Shown here one piece after another: positions 41,641 to 50,888 of a DNA stretch of 64,000 nucleotides. Made by a program: the position numbers and the translations under genes. Source of the DNA: Anaerolineae bacterium (GTDB lineage Bacteria; Chloroflexota; Anaerolineae; Caldilineales; Caldilineaceae); contig JAUIHI010000028.1 of assembly GCA_030432295.1 (NCBI GenBank), positions 25,920-89,919 of the forward strand, in the 5' to 3' direction. The first letter of the stretch is position 1, and the number at the start of each line of letters is the position of its first letter. Under the pieces are notes generated by a model that ran no database searches, was not told the origin of the DNA, and saw nothing but the letters and a program-made list of their open reading frames with translations.

Positions 41641-42974
41641 CGGAGGCGCACCCAAAAACCATTCCAGCCCGTTCCGGTCCCCACGGCAGTCTCCACCTCG
41701 TATTCACCCGGCATCAGTTCGCTGCGCCGGATTTGGATGTGTGCATAGCCAAACTCGGCCACGGCGTCCCATTCCGACGGCATCCCGTCCGGGTCTGTGA
41801 TTGTGAAACCCACAGGCGTCCCATCGGGGATAAACTGGCCGATGGGGCCGAGCAATGGCCCACCGCGGATGACCAGAAAATCGTCGGTCAATTCGACAGT
41901 GACAGGAATGGGACGCACAGCCGGGCCAGGGGTGAACGTTAGGGTCAGGGGCTGGCTGAGAACGTCCACAATCTGCGCCTGGACGGTGAGCGTGCCCGGC
42001 GCGCCGGGGCTTTGCAGGCTGGCGTAGATGCGCCCGTCCTGGGTGACGGTGGGGATCATCCGGCGGCTGCCGTCGGAACTTTCGGCCAGCAATTGGACGC
42101 TGGTTCCGTCCAGCAGCAGATTGTCATACTGATCCCGAATCTGCTCGCTGCTGATGGCTACGGTCTGGCGGCCATCGGCCACGGCTGTTTCCGGCTCGGC
42201 GTAGAGGCGGAAGGGGAGCGGCGGGCCAGGCACTTCCAGTACATCCCGCTCCGGGCTGCTGGCCTCGCCCGCGTTGACGGAGAGAAATGTGCGGCCAGCT
42301 TTTGTGCGGCTGTCGATGCGCGCCCAGGCAAAGAGCCGCTCGATTTTTGTCTCTTTCGTTTCCGGATTGGCCAGAGAATCGCCGCCATCCGGCGCGGGGT
42401 GCTGGGCGCGTATGGTGACGGGAAAGCCATCGGCCAGGGGGTTGCCGTAGCGGTCTGTGGGGACAGCCACCAGCATTGTCCAGTGCTCCTCGTCGGCCAC
42501 AATTGAGCGGGGACCGACCAGGGGCAGAATCGGATCGACGGGTGGGCCAGGCAGAATTGTGGTGGTGGCCTGGGCTTCGTCCTGCCCGGACCGGACGCGA
42601 AATTCTACTGCGCCCGCGTGACGGCTGTAGATGGGGTCCAAGCCCAGCGTCGCCGTGCCACCGGCCAGCGTCCCGGTGAGAGGCACAGAACCGAAGGTCC
42701 CCGTCGCCAGCAGAAAGAGCGGTCCATCCCCATCGGCAGAGACGGTTACAGAAATGGGATCGCCCGCGTTCACTTGGGTCGGTGCGGTGATGGCAAGGGT
42801 GCGGATGGAAGCAGACGGCGCGGCTGTGTCCGATTGGCTGCATGCGGCCAGGAAGAAAGCGAAGGCAAAAGGCAAAAGGGAAAGGCAAAAGGCGGCTCCC
42901 ACCCGACACTGGACACGGGATACCTGACACCCGCCATTTGACACTCGCCATCCCCGCCGCGCGATCTTTTTCAC
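41637..42974 (-). CDS. Ig-like (Big_1-type) lipoprotein
   Basis: This 445-residue protein starts at GTG 42974, right after the TAA of the large membrane gene. A long N-terminal basic stretch precedes a lipoprotein signal FAFAFFLAAC. Residues 55-420 form several beta-sandwich domains with the Big_1/invasin-like pattern (ITAPTQVNAGDPISVTVSADG, DRYGNPLADGFPVTI, DQYDNLLLDGTSVQL). The D-x-Y-G/D-N-x-L-x-D motif is seen twice. Such domains often build stalks on the surface. Nucleotides 42859-42893 (GGCAAAA repeats) and 42898-42950 (GACAC words) encode part of the signal. It is coupled to the GH5-like gene downstream. Confidence 0.8.
   Translation of the reverse strand: MKKIARRGWRVSNGGCQVSRVQCRVGAAFCLSLLPFAFAFFLAACSQSDTAAPSASIRTLAITAPTQVNAGDPISVTVSADGDGPLFLLATGTFGSVPLTGTLAGGTATLGLDPIYSRHAGAVEFRVRSGQDEAQATTTILPGPPVDPILPLVGPRSIVADEEHWTMLVAVPTDRYGNPLADGFPVTIRAQHPAPDGGDSLANPETKETKIERLFAWARIDSRTKAGRTFLSVNAGEASSPERDVLEVPGPPLPFRLYAEPETAVADGRQTVAISSEQIRDQYDNLLLDGTSVQLLAESSDGSRRMIPTVTQDGRIYASLQSPGAPGTLTVQAQIVDVLSQPLTLTFTPGPAVRPIPVTVELTDDFLVIRGGPLLGPIGQFIPDGTPVGFTITDPDGMPSEWDAVAEFGYAHIQIRRSELMPGEYEVETAVGTGTGWNGFWVRLR
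42859..42893 (-). repeat. GGCAAAA tandem repeat coding for the lipoprotein signal
   Basis: The plus strand reads AAAGCGAAGGCAAAAGGC and onward with four imperfect GGCAAAA/GGAAAA units. On the minus strand it gives TTTTGCC units, which encode the Phe/Ala/Leu-rich signal segment FCLSLLPFAFAF. This is a low-complexity, possibly slippery tract. Confidence 0.65.
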
Positions 42975-45900
42975 TTAGCGCCCCCCCGCAAAGTAGTGGA
43001 CACTGACCCGCAGAAAGGCATAGCCGTAGCCCGGCGGCACGGAAATGAAATCTGCCCGCACGCCTTTCCGCGCTGTCTCTTCGGCCAAAATGTTGCTGTA
43101 GACATTGCCCGGCAGCCTCAGGGGAGTGACCGCTTCGTTGGGTGTCACGGGCACGCGAAAGGGCAGGCCGCGCTGGGAGCGCACCCCCTCGCGCAGGAAG
43201 TGGTGGTCCACCCACAGCACCTGGCCCGCTTCGTCGTAGAGGGTGACGAAGAGGTGGGGGATGACCGCCTCGTCCAGCCCGCTGTTGATCAGTTCCCCCT
43301 GCACAGCCAGTCCGTCTTCGCTCTCCACAACCGTCAGATGCTGCACGCCCAGACTGCGGCCCAGATCCCGGCCTGTGACCACTGCTTTGGCAAAGACCGC
43401 AAAGCGGCCCAATTGCACATCGGACGGCAACAGATAGTCCCACACAGTGCCCGGCGCGAAGGAGAGGGATTCTGCGGCCTCTTCCAGGGCCAGCCCGGCC
43501 ACCCCTTCAAAGTCTATACGAAAGGGGGTGATTTCCAGGGGCAGGAGTTTGTGCATCATCCCCGCACCTGCGTTGTACCAGGTCAGCAACTCAGTCTCGT
43601 CGTCGTAGATCAGCCCGGTCACCGTCACATCCGCCGGGTCCACATCCGTATTCATCAACTCGCCCACCAGACTGAAACGCCCGTTGCCGTCCACCAGCAG
43701 GTCGGCAGAGAGAATCTCCAATTCGGGTCGGTCCAGCACATCGGCGAAATCGGTGACCGCACTGGTGACCCGGCGGCGACCCGCGGAGAGATAGTCCACG
43801 CCGGTCTGGCGCAGGAATTGCTCCGGCGGAACCCGGATGTCCACCGCCTGGGGTTCGATGACCCAGCCGGTCTGGGGCAGCCGATTGAGGGTGAAGTCGA
43901 CAGTGTCGGTGTAATAGGAGAGGGCAGTGATATAGCGCACGTCGGCCCGAATCTCTTTGTGGGCCGCTTCGTCCAGCAAAACGGAGGTCTCCACATTCTC
44001 CAGTTTGGCGTAGGAGGCCACCAGCCCGCTCTGCACCGACTGCTCCAGCATAAACTGCTCAAAGTCGGGCCGGGTCTGGGGGTTGAGCCGGGCGTAGGCA
44101 TCGCGGAAACGGCGGAAGTCCAGGTCGTCGTACCAGGCTTCGACGATGCGCTGCGGGTCGCTCAGACGACTCTGCCACCAGACGCCACCCCAGACCAGCC
44201 CGGCCACCACGCCCAGGGCCAGGACCGAAGCGCGCAGATGGCGGGCGCGGGCGTTGGCTGGGGCGAGCAAACGGCTGTAGCGGTCCCAGGCATAGCGCAG
44301 CCAGACCTGCCAGGGCGGTTCGGGTCCGCTGCCGTTGGCAGGCAGGGCAGACGCAGCCAGCAGACGACTGTCCAGACGCGCCCAAAGGCGGGCCGTCGGA
44401 TTGGGCAAAGCGGGGCGGGGCAGGCGGCGCAGCCAGCGTTCCAATCCCAGCAACTCGGCCAGCAGACGCAGGGGATAGGACCACCAGCCCGCGCTCACAG
44501 CCAGGATGGCGGCCAGCAGCGCGGCCGGGGGCAGAATACCGAACATCAGCTTCTGATAGGAGGGAATCTCCCGTTTGGGCAGCACCTCTGGCAGGACGGG
44601 GATGTCCTCCCGCTCCCAGACGGCGATGCCGTTTTCCAGGAATTGGACCCGATGCCAGCCGTAGAAAAAGAGCAGGGGATCGTAGAATTGGTCGTTGGAG
44701 AAGACGTATTTCAGATCGAATTTGTCGGGGACATTCAGGAACTGTTGCAGAGAGCCGATGCCCGGAATGCCTCGGAATTTGGCCCCTTCCAGCCGCTCCA
44801 CCGGCGTCGTCGTCAGTTCGGGCAGGCGACGGGCCGAGTGGTAGTTGCCGTCCACCTGGGCCGCGGTGGTGTTGGCCGAGAGCCACGCCATCTGGTCGCC
44901 GAAACCGAGCGTCAGATAGCGCCAGCGGGTGTGCTGGTCCTTTTCCAGAAAGTTGAGAATGGGCTGGATGTCGATGGGGTCGGGCTGGAAACGGCGGAAT
45001 TGGGTGAGGCTGACGGTAAAAATCGAGGCAGCCAACAGTCCCACCGCAAAGAAAATCTGTGTGCTGCGCCAGGTCAGATCGCCAAACTGGGCACGAATCC
45101 AGGCTGCAACGGTGCGTCGGCGCAGACTCACCACAAACTCCCCGGCCAGGGGCAGCATCAGAATCGACGCCCAAAGGGTGAAGCGGTCCAGGGTGAGAAT
45201 GTCGAACGCGCCGCCCAGGAGCAGGCGGGGAATGGGCGTCGTGCCGCCTGTGCCCAGCAGGGCCAGGAGGGCAATGGAGGCGGTCAAGGGCCAGGCTTTG
45301 GTGGTGGCCCCTTTGAAAAAGACGTAGGGGAAGGTGAAGAGGAGCATCCCATAGGGAATGAGCCAGAAGACCAGCCCAGCCGCGGTGTTTTCGATGAAGC
45401 TATCCCGGCTGGCGTGGGGGATGGCGACTTGGGTGATGGGGTCCGACGCGCTCCACAGCCAGTAGGGGAGCACCACCACCACCAGCAGGAAAACTGTACC
45501 CACTGTAAAGAGGCCAGCCCGCACGGTCGGCGAGAGGATGCGGCGCAGGCGGCGGACGATCAGCCCTTTCCAGTTGGCTCTGGTCACAAAGCGGGGCTGC
45601 TCTGCGGGTTCGTCGGGCAGCGCGATGCGAAAGTGCTCAACCAGCCCCAGGACAATCACCGGCGCGGTGATGAAGACCGAGCCGAAGAGAGTTGTCACGT
45701 GATGGGCGCCGGTGGTGGCCGCGGTGAGTGCCCAGGAGCGGACCAGATGCTTGGGCTTGCCCTCATCGATCCAGGCGAAGGTGTAGGGCAGGGCGTTGAG
45801 AAGCAGCCCCAGGGAAAAGGTGGTGGGCAACTGGCCGAAGACGTGGACGGTCTCGGCCATGGCGGAGGAGAAGACCAGCCAGATGGCGGCCCAGCCCGCG

Positions 45901-46301
45901 GCTTCGTCGCTGACCCAGAGCCGGGCGAAACGGTACATCCCCAGCGTCATCACAACCATTGCCCCGGTCTGCACCAGTGCGAAGGCGTTGCGCAGATCAC
46001 CGACGAAAAAGGAGACAAAAGCGACTGTCTGTTGGGAGAGGGGGGGATAGCTGGTGAGGGTAAAACCGGTGTACCAGCGGGTGTCCCAGGGTTCAAACCA
46101 GCCCCGGGTCCAGTGGTCGGCGAAGAAGATATGGACGTAGGCGTCGTAGGTGTTCTGGTAGGTTCCGTAGAGACTCAGCCCGCCGTGATAGACCAGCGCG
46201 CCCAACAGGGCGATGATCAGCAGGGCGCGGGCAAACTGGGCGTCCTGGGCTGGGGATGTCTCCTGGGTTTGGTCGGCTATTTGCGGTGGTGATGACTGCA
46301 T
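42975..46301 (-). CDS. Large polytopic membrane protein with C-terminal soluble region
   Basis: This 1108-residue protein starts at ATG 46301. Residues 25-430 contain about ten to twelve membrane segments with loops rich in aromatic residues (YQNTYDAYVHIFFADHWTRGWFEPWDTRWYTGF near the start), the look of a glycosyltransferase of the GT-C type or a 6-pyruvoyl-tetrahydropterin-synthase-related membrane protein. Two further segments lie near 582-600 and 685-703. Residues 705-1108 are soluble and beta-rich, with three short repeated blocks that pair VVxxxDGLxVxGELxN-type strands. The order suggests a glycan polymerase or transfer protein with an external sensor-like domain. The protein was not recognised by name. 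It is first of a minus-strand group with the lipoprotein and GH5-like genes. Confidence 0.7.
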   Translation of the reverse strand: MQSSPPQIADQTQETSPAQDAQFARALLIIALLGALVYHGGLSLYGTYQNTYDAYVHIFFADHWTRGWFEPWDTRWYTGFTLTSYPPLSQQTVAFVSFFVGDLRNAFALVQTGAMVVMTLGMYRFARLWVSDEAAGWAAIWLVFSSAMAETVHVFGQLPTTFSLGLLLNALPYTFAWIDEGKPKHLVRSWALTAATTGAHHVTTLFGSVFITAPVIVLGLVEHFRIALPDEPAEQPRFVTRANWKGLIVRRLRRILSPTVRAGLFTVGTVFLLVVVVLPYWLWSASDPITQVAIPHASRDSFIENTAAGLVFWLIPYGMLLFTFPYVFFKGATTKAWPLTASIALLALLGTGGTTPIPRLLLGGAFDILTLDRFTLWASILMLPLAGEFVVSLRRRTVAAWIRAQFGDLTWRSTQIFFAVGLLAASIFTVSLTQFRRFQPDPIDIQPILNFLEKDQHTRWRYLTLGFGDQMAWLSANTTAAQVDGNYHSARRLPELTTTPVERLEGAKFRGIPGIGSLQQFLNVPDKFDLKYVFSNDQFYDPLLFFYGWHRVQFLENGIAVWEREDIPVLPEVLPKREIPSYQKLMFGILPPAALLAAILAVSAGWWSYPLRLLAELLGLERWLRRLPRPALPNPTARLWARLDSRLLAASALPANGSGPEPPWQVWLRYAWDRYSRLLAPANARARHLRASVLALGVVAGLVWGGVWWQSRLSDPQRIVEAWYDDLDFRRFRDAYARLNPQTRPDFEQFMLEQSVQSGLVASYAKLENVETSVLLDEAAHKEIRADVRYITALSYYTDTVDFTLNRLPQTGWVIEPQAVDIRVPPEQFLRQTGVDYLSAGRRRVTSAVTDFADVLDRPELEILSADLLVDGNGRFSLVGELMNTDVDPADVTVTGLIYDDETELLTWYNAGAGMMHKLLPLEITPFRIDFEGVAGLALEEAAESLSFAPGTVWDYLLPSDVQLGRFAVFAKAVVTGRDLGRSLGVQHLTVVESEDGLAVQGELINSGLDEAVIPHLFVTLYDEAGQVLWVDHHFLREGVRSQRGLPFRVPVTPNEAVTPLRLPGNVYSNILAEETARKGVRADFISVPPGYGYAFLRVSVHYFAGGR

Positions 46302-46602
46302 AGCGCTCGTTGGCTGCTCGATCCGGTACTACATCCATCTTCGCACCTGCGCGTTGCGGATTACATTTCACTCTTGACTATACCACTTTCCGTGAAGTAG
46401 TCGTAACTGTTCGCTTACACTTATTTCGGGGAACACGGCCAGGGGCGCTGAATTGTAACAGGGCCTCATTCAATTTTGATGCCATTTTTATTCTTTTTTA
46501 TTTTCGATTTGATTGTCATTCCCTATGCTAAAGAGAGAGGCGAGCTAATCGGTTCGAATCGTGGCGACACGAAAATGCCTACACAGCCATAGGGGACCCC
46601 AG
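46302..46602. other. Divergent intergenic region
   Basis: 301 bases between the large membrane gene and the FIST gene. The right half is AT-rich (ATTTTTATTCTTTTTTATTT at about 46483-46502), which is a likely place for promoters, with TATGCT at 46524-46529 as a possible -10 box. No supported coding sequence. Confidence 0.4.
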
Positions 46603-47760
46603 ATGATGACGACCAAAACAGAGATGATTGTGCGGGTGGATCGGGATGGCAGCACGGCCGGGCTAGGCGCGCTGCTGGCTGAAATGGAGGAAAATCCACA
46701 GGTGGCGGGCATCCTTCTCCTGGCCTGCGACCAGAACGGCTTCCAGCCAGGCTCCGTTGACCGATTGTTGGCGGGCCTGACAAAGCCAGTCTTTGGGGGC
46801 ATCTTCCCGGAAATACTCCACGGCAATGAAAAACTTTCCCTGGGCACAATCGCGGTTGGCCTGCGCCACACCCCCCGTCTGCTGACTGTGCCCAGCTTGA
46901 GCGACCCCAGCTTTGACTTTGACACGTATCTGGACAGCCATTCCAGCCAATTGGGCCAGGGCCAGACAATGTTTGTCTGGGTGGATGGGTTGGCCGCGCG
47001 CATCGGCGGGCTGATGGAAAGCCTCTTTCACATCTTTGGTCTGGAACAAAACTATATCGGCGGTGGGGCTGGCTCTCTCAGCTTTGAACAAAAGCCCTGT
47101 CTCTTTACCAATCAGGGGCTGATCGGCGACGCGGCTGTGCTGGCCGTGCTGGACATCCCCAGCGGTATCGGCGTCAGCCACGGCTGGACACCTATCAGCG
47201 GTCCTCACAAAGTGACCCACTCGGAGGGGGCTGTCATCCACAGTCTGAATTGGCGGCCCGCTTTTGATGTCTATCGGGAGGCCATCGCCCAGGCAACCGG
47301 CCAAACTGTGACGAGAGAGAATTTCTTCGCCTTGTCGAAAAGCCATCCCTTCGGTATCATCCGGTTGGGAGACGAGATGGTTGTGCGGGATCCGATTGTG
47401 GTTCGGGAGGATGGCGCGCTGGTCTGTGTGGGCGAAGTGCCCCAGGAAAGTCACGTGGACATCCTGACAGGCGATCCCATTTCTTTGGTAGAGGCAGCCC
47501 GACGCGCTGTGGCACTGGGGCAAGCGGCGCTGAAGACAGCGGCGCTGGGAACAGCCGAGCCATCCCATTTCACATTTTTTGTGGATTGCATCTCCCGTGT
47601 CCTCTTTCTGGAAGACGGTTTCAGCGAGGAACTGGCCGCGGTTCAGTCGCCTGGCGTGCCTCTGGTGGGCGTGCTCTCGCTGGGAGAAGTCGCCAATTCC
47701 GGTCACAGCTATCTGGAGTTCTACAACAAAACCGCGGTGGTGGGTATTCTGGGGGTGTGA
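46603..47760 (+). CDS. FIST sensor-domain protein
   Basis: This 385-residue soluble protein starts at ATG 46603, with AGGGGA seven bases upstream. It consists of FIST_N (about 10-190) and FIST_C (about 200-375). Motifs include KPVFGGIFPEIL, YIGGGAGSLSFEQKPCL and a C-terminal GVPLVGVLSLGEVAN, typical of the family. FIST domains are thought to bind small ligands such as amino acids in signalling proteins. The stop TGA is followed immediately by the ATG of the LOV kinase gene. So the two are almost certainly co-translated and FIST may pass its signal to the kinase. Confidence 0.9.
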   Translation: MMTTKTEMIVRVDRDGSTAGLGALLAEMEENPQVAGILLLACDQNGFQPGSVDRLLAGLTKPVFGGIFPEILHGNEKLSLGTIAVGLRHTPRLLTVPSLSDPSFDFDTYLDSHSSQLGQGQTMFVWVDGLAARIGGLMESLFHIFGLEQNYIGGGAGSLSFEQKPCLFTNQGLIGDAAVLAVLDIPSGIGVSHGWTPISGPHKVTHSEGAVIHSLNWRPAFDVYREAIAQATGQTVTRENFFALSKSHPFGIIRLGDEMVVRDPIVVREDGALVCVGEVPQESHVDILTGDPISLVEAARRAVALGQAALKTAALGTAEPSHFTFFVDCISRVLFLEDGFSEELAAVQSPGVPLVGVLSLGEVANSGHSYLEFYNKTAVVGILGV

Positions 47761-50700
47761 ATGATCGATCCGTTGAGCCTGACCCAAATTCAATACGAAC
47801 TGGCCATGTCCGTCGGTACAAGCCTGGATATGGAAGAGATGATGAAGAGCGCGCTGGGCGCGTTTCTGCGCAAGCTGGGTGGGACGGCCATCGGTGTCCA
47901 TTGGCTGCCGGGATGGAACGGGGAGCCAACAACCGCGCCCATCACATTTCCCCGGGGCGCGATTCGCGCAGCGGCCTATGCCCAGGCAACCGAACATCTG
48001 CCCACGGCTGTGGACAAAGAGGGCTGGCGAAAATTGCGCGGCGCGCTGCCCCAGCAAGGCGGCACAGAGACGAGCGGATTCTTTCACATTCTGGAATTGC
48101 CGGGCATCGGTGTGTTGATCCTTACCCGCCAGGCTGGGCCGTTGGAGCCGGTGATCGTGGATGCATTGCAGCCTCTGCTGGCGCGCCTGGTCAATGCCTG
48201 CCTGGCCTGTCGCCAGAACGAAGAATTGGCCGAGGCCCATCAGGAGAGCATCCGCACAAACCGCACGCTCACCCACGTCCGCCACAAGCTGGAGGAGTTG
48301 GCGAATCGCAACCAGGCCATCCTCGACGCCATCCCCGACTGGATGTTCGTCCTGAATCGAGAGGGACACATTCAAGATTACAAGCTGAACGATTCGACGG
48401 CTGCCGGGCGATTTGTGATGAATCTTCTGCACGAGGGAAACAGCATCGATGAGATTTTGTATGACACACTTGCCAGGCAAACCCACCAGGCCATCCAACA
48501 GGCATTGAGAAGCGGCAAGCTCCAAACCATCGAAACCAACTTTGATTTTGGGGAAGGTGGAATTGTGGAAATGGAGGCCCGACTGGTGGTCAGCGGGCCG
48601 GACGAAGTGCTGGCGATTGTCCAGGACATCAGCGAACGCAAGCGGCTCTCTGCCCGGTTGGAGGATTTGGCCCGTTTCCCCGCCGAAAGCCCCAACCCGG
48701 TGATGCGCATCGGGCGGGACGGGCAGGTTCTCTTTGCCAACCAGACGAGCCAACCGATTTTGGCCGCCTGGGAGCAGAATGGGCAGGTGCGGGTTCCCAA
48801 CGACTGTCTTGACACTTTGGGCCAGGCAATAGCAAACAGCACAACCACCGAACTGGAGAAAGAGATCGGCGAGCGAGTCTATCTGCTGACAGTTGCGCCT
48901 GTGGTCAACGCGGAATATGTCAATCTGTACGCCCAGGACATCACCGAACGGTATCGATCCGAGGAAGTGCTGGCCCAGGAGCGCAATCTGCTGCGCACAT
49001 TTATCGACAATCTGCCGGATCAGGTCTATGTGAAAGATATGGAGAGCCGCTTTTTGCTCAACAACCCTGCGGTGCTGTGGGCGCTGGGTGCAGAGAGCGA
49101 CGAGGAGGTGGTGGGAAAAACCGACTTCGATTTCCATAGCCCCGAGTTGGCCGCGGAGTTCTTTGCGGATGAACAGCGAATTCTGGCGGGCGGTCAGCCA
49201 GTGCTCAACAAAGAGGAACGGATTGTAGCCAGTGACGGCCAGGAGTATTGGCTCGCCAGCACAAAAGTGCCACTCTACGATCAGAAGCAGGAGATCGTCG
49301 GTCTGATCGGCATCAATCGCAACATCACCGAGGCCAAACAGGCGGCGGACGCGCTGCGCCAGGCCGCGGCCCAGAATCAGTTGTTGGCCCAGGCGATGGA
49401 GGCAGCCTCGGATGGGATTATCATCACCGACGCCCACCAGCCAGACAATCCGGTCATCTACGCCAACCCGGCTTTTTCCCGCATCACCGGCTATTCCAAC
49501 GAAGATATTGTCGGGCGCAACTGCCGCTTTCTGCAAGGACCAGAGACCGATCAGGAACAGTTGAACCAACTGCGCCAGGCCATCCGGGAGAAGCGCAGCA
49601 CAGCAGTGACGCTGCTCAACTACCGTAAAGATGGCAGCCCCTTTTTGAACGAACTCACGATTTCTCCTGTCTTTTCGACGGAAGGTGCGCTGACCCATTT
49701 TGTGGGCATTCAGACCGACATCAGCGAACGGCGCAAGATGGCCGACACATTGAAGGCCGTGCTGGATACAGTGGGCGAAGGAATCGTCTCGGCAGACGAC
49801 AACGGGATGATTGTGATGGTGAACCCGGAGATTCAGCGCATCTTTGGCTATCAGACCGAAGAACTGATGGGCCAATCTCTGGTGATGCTCATGCCCGCAG
49901 ACTACCGGGACGCACACCAGGCGGGGATGGCCCGCTATCTTGCGTCGGGGATTCCCCACGTCCTCGGCAAGCGGCTGGAACTGGAGGGGCTGCGCAAGAA
50001 TGGGCAGGTCTTCCCCCTGGAAATCTACATCAGCGAGACACGGATTGCTGAGCAGCATCTCTTCACCGCATCCATCCGGGACATTACCCAGCGCAAAGAA
50101 TACGACCGGATGCGGGACGATTTCGTCTCCACCGTCAGCCACGAGCTGCGCACCCCCCTGGCCTCGGTGATGGGCTGGACGGAAACCCTGCTTTCGGAGA
50201 AACCCGGCCCCCTCACCGATCTGCAAAAGCGTTTTCTGGGGATTGTCTACGACAGTTCAGGGCGGCTCAACCGGCTGATCGAAGAGATTCTGACTGTCTC
50301 GCGCATCCAGCGGGGCACGCTCCAACTAAACCGCAAAGAGTTCTCGCCACGGGAGTCGATGGCGGGCGTGGGCGAAATGTTGAAGTCTGTGGCCGAACCC
50401 AAAGGCATTGCCGTCGACTATCAGGAGCATTGGCCGCCCAATGTGCGTCTGCTCGGCGATCCGGACCGCATCGAGCAGGTCTTGACCAATTTGATCAGCA
50501 ACGCCATCAAATTCAGCCCCGGGGGCGGAACCGTCACCGTAGAATCCACCGAGGCAGAGGGCTGCTGGCGGGTGACGGTGCGGGATCAGGGCATCGGCAT
50601 TCCGGCTGCCGAACTGCCCCAACTCTTCGAGCGCTTCTACCGGGCCAGCAACGCCAACGAAGCCCAAATCCAGGGAACCGGGCTGGGTCTGTACGTCTGC

Positions 50701-50790
50701 AAAGCGATTGTGGAAGGGCACGGGGGCGAAATTGGGGTCGAGAGCGTGCAGGACGAAGGCACGACGGTCTGGTTTACCCTGCCGGCCTGA
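47761..50790 (+). CDS. Multi-PAS sensor histidine kinase with LOV photosensor domain
   Basis: This 1009-residue kinase has no membrane segment. Layout: a GAF-like N-terminus (1-150), a coiled helix, then five PAS domains (about 190-300, 300-390, 410-530, 540-660, 665-780), then HisKA with phospho-His794 (STVSHELRTPL) and HATPase_c (N box NLISNAIKFS, G boxes RDQGIGIP and GTGLGLYVC). The fourth PAS carries GRNCRFLQGPET with Cys588, plus NYRKDGSPFLNEL and FVGIQTDI; these are the FMN-binding and photo-adduct residues of LOV domains. So a blue-light sensor is predicted. It follows the FIST gene directly. A strong terminator closes the unit. No response regulator is in the operon. Confidence 0.94.
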   Translation: MIDPLSLTQIQYELAMSVGTSLDMEEMMKSALGAFLRKLGGTAIGVHWLPGWNGEPTTAPITFPRGAIRAAAYAQATEHLPTAVDKEGWRKLRGALPQQGGTETSGFFHILELPGIGVLILTRQAGPLEPVIVDALQPLLARLVNACLACRQNEELAEAHQESIRTNRTLTHVRHKLEELANRNQAILDAIPDWMFVLNREGHIQDYKLNDSTAAGRFVMNLLHEGNSIDEILYDTLARQTHQAIQQALRSGKLQTIETNFDFGEGGIVEMEARLVVSGPDEVLAIVQDISERKRLSARLEDLARFPAESPNPVMRIGRDGQVLFANQTSQPILAAWEQNGQVRVPNDCLDTLGQAIANSTTTELEKEIGERVYLLTVAPVVNAEYVNLYAQDITERYRSEEVLAQERNLLRTFIDNLPDQVYVKDMESRFLLNNPAVLWALGAESDEEVVGKTDFDFHSPELAAEFFADEQRILAGGQPVLNKEERIVASDGQEYWLASTKVPLYDQKQEIVGLIGINRNITEAKQAADALRQAAAQNQLLAQAMEAASDGIIITDAHQPDNPVIYANPAFSRITGYSNEDIVGRNCRFLQGPETDQEQLNQLRQAIREKRSTAVTLLNYRKDGSPFLNELTISPVFSTEGALTHFVGIQTDISERRKMADTLKAVLDTVGEGIVSADDNGMIVMVNPEIQRIFGYQTEELMGQSLVMLMPADYRDAHQAGMARYLASGIPHVLGKRLELEGLRKNGQVFPLEIYISETRIAEQHLFTASIRDITQRKEYDRMRDDFVSTVSHELRTPLASVMGWTETLLSEKPGPLTDLQKRFLGIVYDSSGRLNRLIEEILTVSRIQRGTLQLNRKEFSPRESMAGVGEMLKSVAEPKGIAVDYQEHWPPNVRLLGDPDRIEQVLTNLISNAIKFSPGGGTVTVESTEAEGCWRVTVRDQGIGIPAAELPQLFERFYRASNANEAQIQGTGLGLYVCKAIVEGHGGEIGVESVQDEGTTVWFTLPA

Positions 50791-50803
50791 AAGAGAGAAG
50801 CAT

Positions 50804-50850
50804 GCAAAGAGAAAGGTGAGATCAGCGGCTGATCTCACCTTTCTCTTTGC
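50804..50850. terminator. Perfect 22-bp hairpin after the LOV kinase
   Basis: Arms 50804-50825 and 50829-50850 are exact complements with a CGG loop. The stem begins GCAAAGAGAAAGGTGAGATC. It lies between the convergent kinase gene and the sugar permease operon and probably terminates both. U-tract quality is modest. Confidence 0.8.
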
Positions 50851-50888
50851 ACCAGACCAATTGTAGAGAGGCCGTTCTATCTATGCTC

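Noticed and set aside
42996..46292. Open frame of 1098 codons on the plus strand, opposite the large membrane protein
   Set aside because: It lies fully antisense to a protein with clear membrane segments and soluble domains. The predicted product is full of Gln, Gly and Pro runs with no domain. Long antisense frames arise from GC-biased third positions.
46663..50226. Open frame of 1187 codons on the minus strand, opposite the FIST and LOV kinase genes
   Set aside because: The sense strand encodes intact kinase motifs. The antisense product shows only biased composition.
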